Shown: piece by piece, positions 1-5,482 of the stretch
Position numbering within the stretch: the stretch's first letter is position 1
Layout of the letters: every line of letters starts with the position of its first letter
From: CAZBZG01 sp964496245
GTDB lineage: Bacteria > Planctomycetota > SZUA-567
Length of the DNA stretch: 5,912 nt
Reading direction: 5' to 3'
Assembly: GCA_964496245.1 (NCBI GenBank)
Contig: CAZBZG010000288.1
Coordinates: 1 to 5,912 of the forward strand
Position numbers and translations under genes: made by a program
The notes under the pieces: generated by a model
Told to the model about the DNA's origin: nothing
Databases searched by the model: none
The model's input: the letters and a program-made list of their open reading frames with translations, nothing else

Positions 1-359
1 TCGATTTCGTAGGACAACAGGACCTCCTCACCGCCGCGCAGCCCGCTCACCCAGATGGCGGGCGCACCGTCCCGCCCGGCCGCCGGGTTCTGATCGCGCA
101 CGACCAAGGCGCCTTGGGAGAAGCCCCGCTTTGCGCTCAGGGCGAGGGAGACGTGGATCTCGTCGCCCTGCCGCACCATGCGGGGAACCTTGCGCGTGAC
201 CGCGAGCCGCCGGCCGGCGCCCAGGAGAAGCGCAAGCGAGACGACCTCGCTCCCAAAGCCGAAGGCTGCGAGCACGTAGAAGGTTCGTACCTGCAGCAGG
301 GCGGCCAGCGCCCACAGCAGCAGCGAACAGGAGAAGATGAAGATGGCCTGGCGCGTCAT
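1..359 (-). CDS. DUF58-type membrane protein, N-terminal part (runs off left edge)
   Basis: The first 119 codons of a minus-strand gene are present, open to the window edge with no stop. The product starts MTRQAIFIF and has two hydrophobic helices (about residues 5-23 and 27-47) joined by a short turn. A soluble beta-rich stretch follows, with an R-x-V-T-R-K-V-P-R segment, a G-D-E turn (65-67), an R-D-Q-N-P motif (88-92) and a closing L-L-S-Y-E-I. Paired N-terminal helices followed by this pattern are what I know from DUF58 proteins, which often sit beside MoxR AAA+ ATPases and transglutaminase-like proteins and carry a later von Willebrand-like region. That region is outside this window, so the family call rests on the N-terminus alone. 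The ATG is supported by an AGGAGAG Shine-Dalgarno about 10 bases upstream. The biochemical role of DUF58 proteins is poorly defined. Another two-helix membrane protein with an Ig-like domain cannot be excluded. Confidence 0.6.
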   Translation of the reverse strand, partial: MTRQAIFIFSCSLLLWALAALLQVRTFYVLAAFGFGSEVVSLALLLGAGRRLAVTRKVPRMVRQGDEIHVSLALSAKRGFSQGALVVRDQNPAAGRDGAPAIWVSGLRGGEEVLLSYEI

Positions 360-409
360 GGGCGGGGGACTCTCCTGGCAGAGCACAGCAACGCTGCCTT
401 CGGGGTCGA

Positions 410-459
410 TATCGGAATCGGTATCGACGGTGTGCCGGAGCCTTCGATTCCGATACCGA
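410..459. repeat. Hexamer-periodic inverted repeat with two alternative hairpins
   Basis: The left side reads as hexamers TATCGG, AATCGG, TATCGA (410-427). The right side is TTCGAT, TCCGAT, ACCGAG (443-460), essentially the same unit on the other strand. Two perfect pairings are possible: 410-420 with 445-455 (11 bp), and 418-426 with 451-459 (9 bp). Each leaves a 24-nt loop, and they cannot both form because they share bases 418-420 and 451-455. The function is not known. It could be an mRNA-processing or stability hairpin between the two minus-strand genes, or a copy of a dispersed intergenic repeat. Confidence 0.7.
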
Positions 460-482
460 GAGTCGCGCTGCGGTGTCAGGGT

Positions 483-504
483 CCTGCAGCAGGCCTCACG
501 TGAG
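483..504. repeat. Cluster of three short adjacent palindromes
   Basis: Three self-complementary units lie side by side 24-45 bases beyond the M55 stop codon: CCTGC-A-GCAGG (483-493), AGGCCT (491-496) and the perfect 10-bp CTCACGTGAG (495-504). They could be a protein-binding site or a small folded 3' element of the peptidase mRNA. Short palindromes are frequent in GC-rich DNA, so this is weak evidence of function. Confidence 0.3.
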
Positions 505-527
505 CGAGGTAGGCGGAGCACAACCCC

Positions 528-1310
528 TCACCCCATGAGCAACGCCTGCTCCACGGTGTCGGCCGTGACCTCGTAGGTCCGGCCGTCCACGATGCGGACT
601 TCCGCCCGGGCCCAGGCATTGGGTAGGCGCCCGCGTTCCACCAGTTCCCGCCGCAGAGTCACGGGACGTTCGATCTGCATGGGCGGGATGTCGCCGATCC
701 TGCTTACAGCCTCGGTCGCCCTCTCCTCAATGCGACCATGGGCGACCTTGGGCGAGAGCAGGCGGCCGCCCTGGCAGTCGAGCCCCTCCTTGACCTGGCA
801 GGTCACGACCTCGGGGACCCACGCCCGGGCCTCGGCGCAGAGCTTGTCGTCGCCCGAGGTCATGATGGTGGGCTTGCCCTGATCCGATGCGATGCCAGCG
901 TCCACCCCGAACTCGCCCACGAGCCGTCCGTTCAGCCAGAAGTTCTGGATGGACTTGGAGCTCATGGTGTGCTCGAGAATGGCGCCAGCCGTGCCGGCCA
1001 TGGCATGGTATCCCAGCAGGATCAGGGCGTCGCACGCCTCCAGGCCCGGCATGCGCCGCTGGCCGCTGGCGCCCTGCACGAGCTCCACGCGCGGGTCGAG
1101 TTCTTCCCAGAACACGTGCTTGCCGTCGCTGTGACCGTCCCGCACGATCACCGCCTCGGCGCCACCCGCAAAGCAGCCACGCACGCAGGCGTTGATGTCC
1201 CAGGTCATGAACTTCCGTCCCAGCGCGTAGTAGCGGCCGTCGCGGGTCACGTAGTCGCTCCCGCAGACCCCGCTGATGCCCTCCATGTCGCAGAAAACGT
1301 AGATGCGCAT
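528..1310 (-). CDS. M55-family D-aminopeptidase (DppA-like)
   Basis: This 260-residue protein matches zinc-dependent M55 peptidases, typified by Bacillus DppA, a decameric enzyme of about 274 residues that removes N-terminal D-amino acids from short peptides such as D-Ala-D-Ala. The N-terminal VFCDMEGISG gives D8 and E10, VRDGH gives H60, LLGYHAMAGT gives H102 and LVGEFG gives E133. These correspond to the DppA zinc ligands D8, E10, H60, H104 and E133. H114 (LEHTM) is the counterpart of the proposed catalytic H115, and the T-S-G-D-D segment (151-155) is also family-typical. No signal peptide is seen, so it is probably cytoplasmic. I chose the ATG at 1310 over an in-frame TTG at 1331 because a GAGGAGA Shine-Dalgarno lies 5 bases upstream of the ATG and because this start puts D8, E10, H60 and E133 at their DppA numbers. 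It is transcribed away from the exporter operon. The natural substrate, whether peptidoglycan-derived or other D-peptides, is not evident. Confidence 0.93.
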   Translation of the reverse strand: MRIYVFCDMEGISGVCGSDYVTRDGRYYALGRKFMTWDINACVRGCFAGGAEAVIVRDGHSDGKHVFWEELDPRVELVQGASGQRRMPGLEACDALILLGYHAMAGTAGAILEHTMSSKSIQNFWLNGRLVGEFGVDAGIASDQGKPTIMTSGDDKLCAEARAWVPEVVTCQVKEGLDCQGGRLLSPKVAHGRIEERATEAVSRIGDIPPMQIERPVTLRRELVERGRLPNAWARAEVRIVDGRTYEVTADTVEQALLMG

Positions 1311-1387
1311 CGCATTCTCCTCGGTCAGCAAACGCGGTCTCTGGCCGCCTCACGCGCCGGCGTCCCGTTCGCGCACGAATAACCGGC

Positions 1388-1416
1388 AGAGTACAGCCCC
1401 GCCCCCTTCGTGTCAA
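1388..1416 (-). promoter_or_regulatory. Sigma70-type promoter of the M55 peptidase gene
   Basis: On the minus strand a perfect -35 hexamer TTGACA (1416-1411) is followed by a 17-bp spacer and TACTCT (1393-1388) as the -10 box. The -10 keeps the important first T, the A and the last T. Transcription would start near 1381, leaving a leader of about 70 bases before the ATG at 1310. The optimal spacer and exact -35 make this credible, though the -10 is only half consensus. Confidence 0.5.
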
Positions 1417-1419
1417 CGT

Positions 1420-1440
1420 CGGAGCTTCAGAGCCGCTCCG
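1420..1440. promoter_or_regulatory. Inverted repeat between divergent promoters, possible operator
   Basis: CGGAGC (1420-1425) and GCTCCG (1435-1440) are perfect 6-bp arms around a 9-bp centre. The centres of the arms are 15 bases apart, which is somewhat long for one helical turn. The site begins just upstream of the minus-strand -35 box and lies about 43 bp upstream of the plus-strand -35 box, so a regulator bound here could affect either gene. No regulator gene is visible in the window. Six-base arms can occur by chance in GC-rich DNA. Confidence 0.25.
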
Positions 1441-1482
1441 CGTTCGCCGGCGGGCGCGCGGTCAACCCTGGCCGGAACCCGC

Positions 1483-1510
1483 TTGACTCCGTTGCAAGCT
1501 CATTTATGCT
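1483..1510 (+). promoter_or_regulatory. Sigma70-type promoter of the exporter operon
   Basis: TTGACT (1483-1488, 5 of 6 consensus) is followed by a 16-bp spacer and TATGCT (1505-1510, 4 of 6 consensus). Transcription would start near 1517, giving a leader of about 32 bases that contains the AGAGGAG Shine-Dalgarno at 1534-1540. It lies in one of the more AT-rich stretches of the divergent region. It also rules strongly against translation starting at the distant in-frame ATG at 1303. Confidence 0.6.
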
Positions 1511-1533
1511 GGGAAGTTGCATTTCGCGCTCCG

Positions 1534-1540
1534 AGAGGAG
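1534..1540 (+). promoter_or_regulatory. Ribosome binding site that sets the start of the TolC-family gene
   Basis: AGAGGAG lies 8 bases before the ATG at 1549. The reading frame stays open upstream to 1303, but that extension overlaps the divergent promoter region, and its translation (rich in R, P, S and A) looks non-coding. This site, together with a hydrophobic signal segment directly after the 1549 ATG, decides the start. Confidence 0.75.
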
Positions 1541-1548
1541 AATGCCGG

Positions 1549-3144
1549 ATGGTTCGTGTTCGCCAGCGCGCCCTGGCGCGGGCCGCGCTGCTCCTTTGCA
1601 TGCTCACCCCGGGCTGCGTAACGCACCATCCGCTGGCCCTGCGCAGCCGCGACGTCGGCCCCGACCGCATCCAGACGCTCGTGGAGAAGCGGGTGGACGC
1701 CCGGAGCCGGCCCCGGTCGGCGGAGGAGCGGTGGAACGCGGTCCAAACCGAGACCTACCAGTCCCGCGCCGACCTCCAGCACCACCGCGACGCGGGCGGC
1801 CGCGCCGAGCGGGAACGCAAGGCGGATCCGCTCTTTAGCGACAACGCGCTCAGCCTCACCGAGTGCCTGGCCTTCAGCCTCGTGGGCAACGACCGCATCC
1901 AGGCCAGCCGCGCAGCCATCCGGGGCGTCAAGGGCGACGAATGGATCGCACACTCCCGCTTCCTCCCCCGCCTGTTCTACGGGCTCAGTGAATCGGGCGA
2001 GAAGGTCTCCGGCGCCGCGTCCTGGGACCGCGAGCGCGACCAGACGTTTTCGGTCGAGCAGAATCTGGTCGAATTCGGCAAGCACGCCGCAGCTGACGTG
2101 GCTGTGCGCGAAGCCCAGCGCGAGACGCTCTTCGCCTACGAGGAGGAGGTCCGCGCCGTGCTAAGCCAGGTGCGCATCCGCTTCTCCACCATCCTCCTGC
2201 GCAAGCAGCAACTGGCCGAGCGCCGGAAGCTCATGCGGGAGTTCGTGGCCCGGCGGGAGAAGATCCAGAAGCTGCTCGAGGCCAAGCGCGTGCCCGAGGT
2301 GGATCTTCTCACCGCGCGGCTCAACGTCTTGAACGAAGAGGCACGGATCAATACGCTGGAGCGTGAGATCCTCAGGCAGAAGCTCGAGCTTTTCCGGCTG
2401 GCCGGATTCCGCCTGGACCGCATCGATACGCCCCTGGCGGGCACGCTCCAGCCCTTCGACCTCGCCCCGGAGGAGGCCATCGACATCGCCCTGCGCCGCA
2501 GCGCCACGGTGGCGGCCACCCGCGCGGCCGTGGCCGACCAATACCGCGCGGCGCGCCAGACGCTGTGGGAATTCGGCCCGGATCTCGCCTTCGAAGCCGG
2601 CCGGAAGACCGGCGACGTCCGGGCCGGAATGCGCCTCACGGGCGAGGACGGCCGTTACGGCCTCGGCGCATTCGGCGAGAAGCGGATCCACAGCGGCCCG
2701 GATCCGGCGGACGAGACCGAGACGCGGCGCTACGCCGAGGTGCTGCTGGAACTGCCCGTGTTCGACGGGCTCGAACGCTGGGGGCGCTACAAGAAGGCAC
2801 GCGCGCGCCTGGAAAAGCTGCGTCACGACCTGCGCCACACGATCGACCGGATCGAGAGCGACATCCGCAAGGCCTACGAGACCCTGCGCGAGCGGCGCCG
2901 CGAGCTCGCGATCCTGCAGGAGAAAGTGGCCATCAGCAGGGAGCGGCTACGCATCAAGCACCGGCTCAAAGAGCTCGGCCGCATCACCGACAACGAGCTG
3001 GAGACCTTCCGCAGCCAGTTCTTCAACGACCAGGACGCGGCCTTCCGCCAGGAGATCGACGTGATCGAGAGCCGGGAGCGGATTCGTTTTCTGATGCGAA
3101 CCTTCGAACCCCTTGCACCCGATGAGACCGAGGAGGCCCCGTGA
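1549..3144 (+). CDS. TolC-family outer-membrane efflux lipoprotein
   Basis: This 531-residue protein is the likely outer-membrane duct of the exporter encoded downstream. A short basic N-terminus and hydrophobic core end in L-T-P-G-C (19-23), an imperfect lipobox, so C23 is probably lipidated as in many OprM-type channels. The two structural repeats of the family are visible. The first begins LSLTECLAFSLVGND (101-115) and reaches the FLPRL beta-entry (138-142). The second begins FDLAPEEAIDIALRRS (303-318) and leads to the beta-strand ending ELPVFDGLERWG (401-412). Each is followed by long charged coiled-coil helices (about 178-285 and 413-515) that would form the periplasmic tunnel. Two oddities are a charged, low-hydrophobicity stretch of about 75 residues between C23 and the first repeat, and a charged, glycine-rich segment at 349-395 where the second beta-hairpin and an extra loop would lie. 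The stop overlaps the next start by four bases (GTGA), so translation of the two is probably coupled. Confidence 0.88.
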   Translation: MVRVRQRALARAALLLCMLTPGCVTHHPLALRSRDVGPDRIQTLVEKRVDARSRPRSAEERWNAVQTETYQSRADLQHHRDAGGRAERERKADPLFSDNALSLTECLAFSLVGNDRIQASRAAIRGVKGDEWIAHSRFLPRLFYGLSESGEKVSGAASWDRERDQTFSVEQNLVEFGKHAAADVAVREAQRETLFAYEEEVRAVLSQVRIRFSTILLRKQQLAERRKLMREFVARREKIQKLLEAKRVPEVDLLTARLNVLNEEARINTLEREILRQKLELFRLAGFRLDRIDTPLAGTLQPFDLAPEEAIDIALRRSATVAATRAAVADQYRAARQTLWEFGPDLAFEAGRKTGDVRAGMRLTGEDGRYGLGAFGEKRIHSGPDPADETETRRYAEVLLELPVFDGLERWGRYKKARARLEKLRHDLRHTIDRIESDIRKAYETLRERRRELAILQEKVAISRERLRIKHRLKELGRITDNELETFRSQFFNDQDAAFRQEIDVIESRERIRFLMRTFEPLAPDETEEAP

Positions 3145-4712
3145 ACGCCGGACCGTTCAGCTATAAATTCCGTTCGGCCCTGCGGACTGCCGGGGTCGGC
3201 CTCGCGTTGCTCGTGGGTCTGGCCGTCGCCGCGTCCGCCGGCGAGCGGGCCCTCTCCAAGGAGGAGCTCCTCAACCGGCTCGAGACCCGGCAGGCACAGC
3301 TCCGGCTCGAACAGGCTCGCACGGCCATGAAGCGCGCCCAAGTCAACCGGGAAGAGATCGAGCGCCTCTTCGACGAAAAGATCGAGACGATCGACACGCT
3401 CAATGCCGCGCGGCAGCACTACGAAGAGGCGCGCCTCGACTTCGAGCAGGCCCAGATCGATCTGCAGAAGACGCGGCTCGAGTTCCTCAAGGGCGCCACG
3501 CTCGTGACCGTGGTGGACGCCAAGAAGTACCGCGGGCCCGAGGGCGAGGTCATGGTCTCCGTGCGGATCCGCAACGACAGCGACATCGACAAAGCCCGCG
3601 TGGCCATGGGCGCCGAGGGCACGGACCGGGAAAAGCTCGCCTCGCTCCTCAAGATCGACAACATCATCGTCAGCCTGCGCGCGGACGCCATCATCGGCGA
3701 CCCCTTCCAGCGGATCGTGCCGGAACTGCGTTACGGCGAGGAGGCCACCCTCACCTACCGGCTCCTCAAACGCACGGTGGACCAGCTCACCGTGACCATC
3801 GCGTTTCTGGAGAGCGTGAAGGAGTACACCGTCTTCCTCAAGAAGGAGGCCACCCAGGACCTGCCCAGCATCAACTCCACCCAGTACGCGCAGCAGGGGC
3901 AGCTGGGCACCAAGGTGCGCTACGACCTCGAGCTCGAGCGCTTGGCCAAGACCGAGCAGAGCTTCTCCCTGGTCGTGCTCAATCTGCCGCGTGAGCTGCC
4001 GTTCGTCTTCCTCGATCCCGGGTCGGGCGCACACATCACGCAGCTCAAGTTCAGCAACGACATCAGCAAGCAGAGCTTGCAGTTCGAGGTCTCGATCCCG
4101 GCCAAGCTCGAAGAGGACCTGATCGACGCCAACATCGACTTCACGATCCTCGTCACGCGCCAGCAGGAACTGCGCACCATCTACGCGCTGCGCAAACAGT
4201 ACGAAGACGACCCCATTCCCGCCGACGCCATCGCCAAGCTCAAGGGAAACAAGGCCCAGCTCATCCTGATCCCCAAAGGCACGGGCAAGCTCGATCTCGT
4301 ACTCGGCAACCTCTTCAAAGAGATCCAGCAGGGCACGCCCGAGGCCACGATCAAGTTCAACGTGCTCAATTCCGGCACGCTGGCCCTGCGCCGGATCAGC
4401 CCGTCGGTCGACCCGCCCCTGGAGTGGGAGGCCACGCTTGCGCCCAGGGAAGTCGAACTGCTCGACCCGGGCGACAAAAAGATGGTCGTGCTCACCCTCG
4501 TGCCGCCGCCTGCGGTGCCCGTGGGCGAGTACACGCTCACGCTCGCGTGCGAGGGGCACGCCGGGAGCGACACGGTCGAGGCTGCGGAGAAAGACATCAC
4601 CGTGCGCATCCGCCGCAAGAGCAACATCACGGGGACGCTGATGCTCGTCGCGATTCTCGTGATCCTGGTCCTCGCCATTGCGGTGGCGAGCGTCAAGATC
4701 TCGCGACGGTGA
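3141..4712 (+). CDS. Membrane-anchored NEW3-domain protein with adaptor-like alpha-hairpin
   Basis: This 523-residue protein is probably the periplasmic partner of the exporter. A signal peptide is visible (hydrophobic 17-32, likely cut after A-S-A at 31-33). Residues 37-118 form a charged coiled coil with a break near 77-86 (LFDEKIETID) followed by LNAARQHYEEARLDFEQA, resembling the helical hairpin of HlyD/AcrA adaptors. Beta-rich regions follow (about 120-235 and 255-345). Residues 402-490 look like a NEW3 Ig-type domain, with a V-L-N-S-G-T motif, P-P-L-E-W, L-D-P-G-D and V-P-V-G-E-Y-T-L-T-L. One C-terminal transmembrane helix (498-518) ends in a short basic tail, so the body should be periplasmic with a C-terminal anchor. 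I see no lipoyl domain halves around the hairpin as in ordinary adaptors. The start is GTG, overlapping the previous stop, with AGGAGG at 3131-3136. The hairpin, NEW3 and anchor assignments are by eye. The adaptor role is inferred from position and the hairpin. Confidence 0.8.
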   Translation: MNAGPFSYKFRSALRTAGVGLALLVGLAVAASAGERALSKEELLNRLETRQAQLRLEQARTAMKRAQVNREEIERLFDEKIETIDTLNAARQHYEEARLDFEQAQIDLQKTRLEFLKGATLVTVVDAKKYRGPEGEVMVSVRIRNDSDIDKARVAMGAEGTDREKLASLLKIDNIIVSLRADAIIGDPFQRIVPELRYGEEATLTYRLLKRTVDQLTVTIAFLESVKEYTVFLKKEATQDLPSINSTQYAQQGQLGTKVRYDLELERLAKTEQSFSLVVLNLPRELPFVFLDPGSGAHITQLKFSNDISKQSLQFEVSIPAKLEEDLIDANIDFTILVTRQQELRTIYALRKQYEDDPIPADAIAKLKGNKAQLILIPKGTGKLDLVLGNLFKEIQQGTPEATIKFNVLNSGTLALRRISPSVDPPLEWEATLAPREVELLDPGDKKMVVLTLVPPPAVPVGEYTLTLACEGHAGSDTVEAAEKDITVRIRRKSNITGTLMLVAILVILVLAIAVASVKISRR

Positions 4713-4739
4713 TCCCGTCCGCCATCCGAAAGGGGCCGC

Positions 4740-5480
4740 ATGCTCAGCATCCAGAAGCTCCGCAAGGTATACGAAGACGGCACCGTGGGCGTCGATGATC
4801 TCGATCTCGCGGTGCAGCCGGGGGAGATCTTCGTACTGCTCGGCGCCAACGGGGCGGGCAAGACCTCGACCATCATGCTGATCCTCGGGTTCACCGAGCC
4901 CACGTCCGGGACGATCACCGTCGACGAAGTGGACGTCCAGAAGCGCCCCCTGGACGCCAAGCGCCTGGTCGCCTACGTGTCGGAGAACGTCACGCTCTAC
5001 GGCAACTTCACGGCCCGACAGAACCTGGAGTTCTTCACCCGCCTCAGCGGGCGGACGGACATCTCTGAGGACGAATACCGGAGCGTCTTCCTCCGGGCGG
5101 GGCTGGCCGAGAAGGCCTACCATCGCCGCGTAGCCGGCTTCTCCAAGGGCATGCGCCAGCGCCTGGGCATCGCCATCGCCATCCTCAAGAACGCCAAGTA
5201 CATCATTTTGGACGAACCCACGAGCGGGCTCGATCCCAAGGGCGGACACGAGTTCCTCGAGCTCGTCCGGGGCCTGCGCGCCGAGGGCAAGGGCATTTTG
5301 ATGTCGAGCCACGACATCTTCCGGGCCCGCGCCATCGCCGACCGCGTGGGCATCATGCGCAGCGGCCGCCTGGTCGAAGTGATCGATCAGGACCGGCTCG
5401 CCCGGGCCGACCTCGAGGAGATCTACCTGCAGTGCATGCAGGAGGAGACCGCCGGCGCTACGAGCGCCGCCCAGGAGTGA
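4740..5480 (+). CDS. ABC transporter ATP-binding protein (CcmA/NatA type)
   Basis: This 246-residue ATPase would power the exporter on the cytoplasmic face of the inner membrane. All the catalytic elements are present: Walker A GANGAGKT (35-42), ABC signature FSKGMRQ (134-140), Walker B YIILDEP with D158 and E159, D-loop SGLD (162-165) and switch H191 in MSSHD. The Q-loop position reads V-S-E-N (80-83), with glutamate in place of the usual glutamine, as I recall from other ABC-2 exporter ATPases of this class. Length is at the short end for the group, with only a brief C-terminal tail. It starts 27 bases after the NEW3-domain gene behind a weak AAAGGGG site 4 bases from the ATG, and is followed after two bases by the permease gene, which fixes it as the partner of that permease. 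The substrate cannot be read from the ATPase. Confidence 0.95.
   Translation: MLSIQKLRKVYEDGTVGVDDLDLAVQPGEIFVLLGANGAGKTSTIMLILGFTEPTSGTITVDEVDVQKRPLDAKRLVAYVSENVTLYGNFTARQNLEFFTRLSGRTDISEDEYRSVFLRAGLAEKAYHRRVAGFSKGMRQRLGIAIAILKNAKYIILDEPTSGLDPKGGHEFLELVRGLRAEGKGILMSSHDIFRARAIADRVGIMRSGRLVEVIDQDRLARADLEEIYLQCMQEETAGATSAAQE
5471..5476 (+). promoter_or_regulatory. Ribosome binding site of the permease gene, inside the ATPase gene
   Basis: CAGGAG lies in the last codons of the ATPase gene, 6 bases before the ATG at 5483. It supports that ATG as the permease start and suggests that ribosomes ending on the ATPase re-initiate on the permease. Confidence 0.6.
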
Positions 5481-5482
5481 GC

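Larger units (their letters stand above)
360..527. other. Intergenic spacer between two minus-strand genes
   Basis: This 168-bp gap separates the stop of the M55 peptidase gene from the start of the DUF58-type gene, both on the minus strand. I see no convincing ORF in it. It holds the hexamer-periodic inverted repeat at 410-459, a cluster of short palindromes at 483-504, and the Shine-Dalgarno of the DUF58-type gene next to its start. No T-run follows any of the hairpins on the minus strand, so a classical intrinsic terminator is not evident. The spacing suggests that the two genes are either separate transcripts or loosely coupled. Confidence 0.6.

Noticed and set aside
440..480. A possible promoter on the minus strand for the DUF58-type gene (CTGACA, 18 bases, TATCGG)
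   Set aside because: The -10 candidate lacks the last consensus T and is part of the hexamer repeat, so the match is likely accidental.
114..503. Plus-strand open frame opposite the DUF58-type gene
   Set aside because: Its product has no family features and it crosses the repeat-bearing spacer. The minus-strand frame has two membrane helices, a DUF58-like pattern and a ribosome site.
1311..1331. TTG start for the M55 peptidase, seven codons upstream of the ATG
   Set aside because: The Shine-Dalgarno GAGGAGA lies inside this extension and serves the ATG at 1310. DppA and relatives start at the equivalent of the ATG.
1303..1548. Upstream in-frame extension of the TolC-family gene to an ATG at 1303
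   Set aside because: The extension would overlap the start of the divergent peptidase gene and both promoters, has a non-coding-like composition, and would bury the signal peptide. The ATG at 1549 has a good Shine-Dalgarno and is followed directly by the signal sequence.
4971..4990. Glutamate in place of the Q-loop glutamine in the ABC ATPase
   Set aside because: As far as I recall, this substitution is common among ABC-2 exporter ATPases, so it is not a sign of inactivity. All other catalytic motifs are intact.
2874..5312. An 812-codon open frame on the minus strand spanning three plus-strand genes
   Set aside because: It lies opposite well-supported genes (TolC-family end, NEW3 protein, ABC ATPase with all its motifs). 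Its product is a repetitive mix of L, E, D, G, V and R with no recognisable domain, as expected for an antisense shadow in GC-rich coding DNA.
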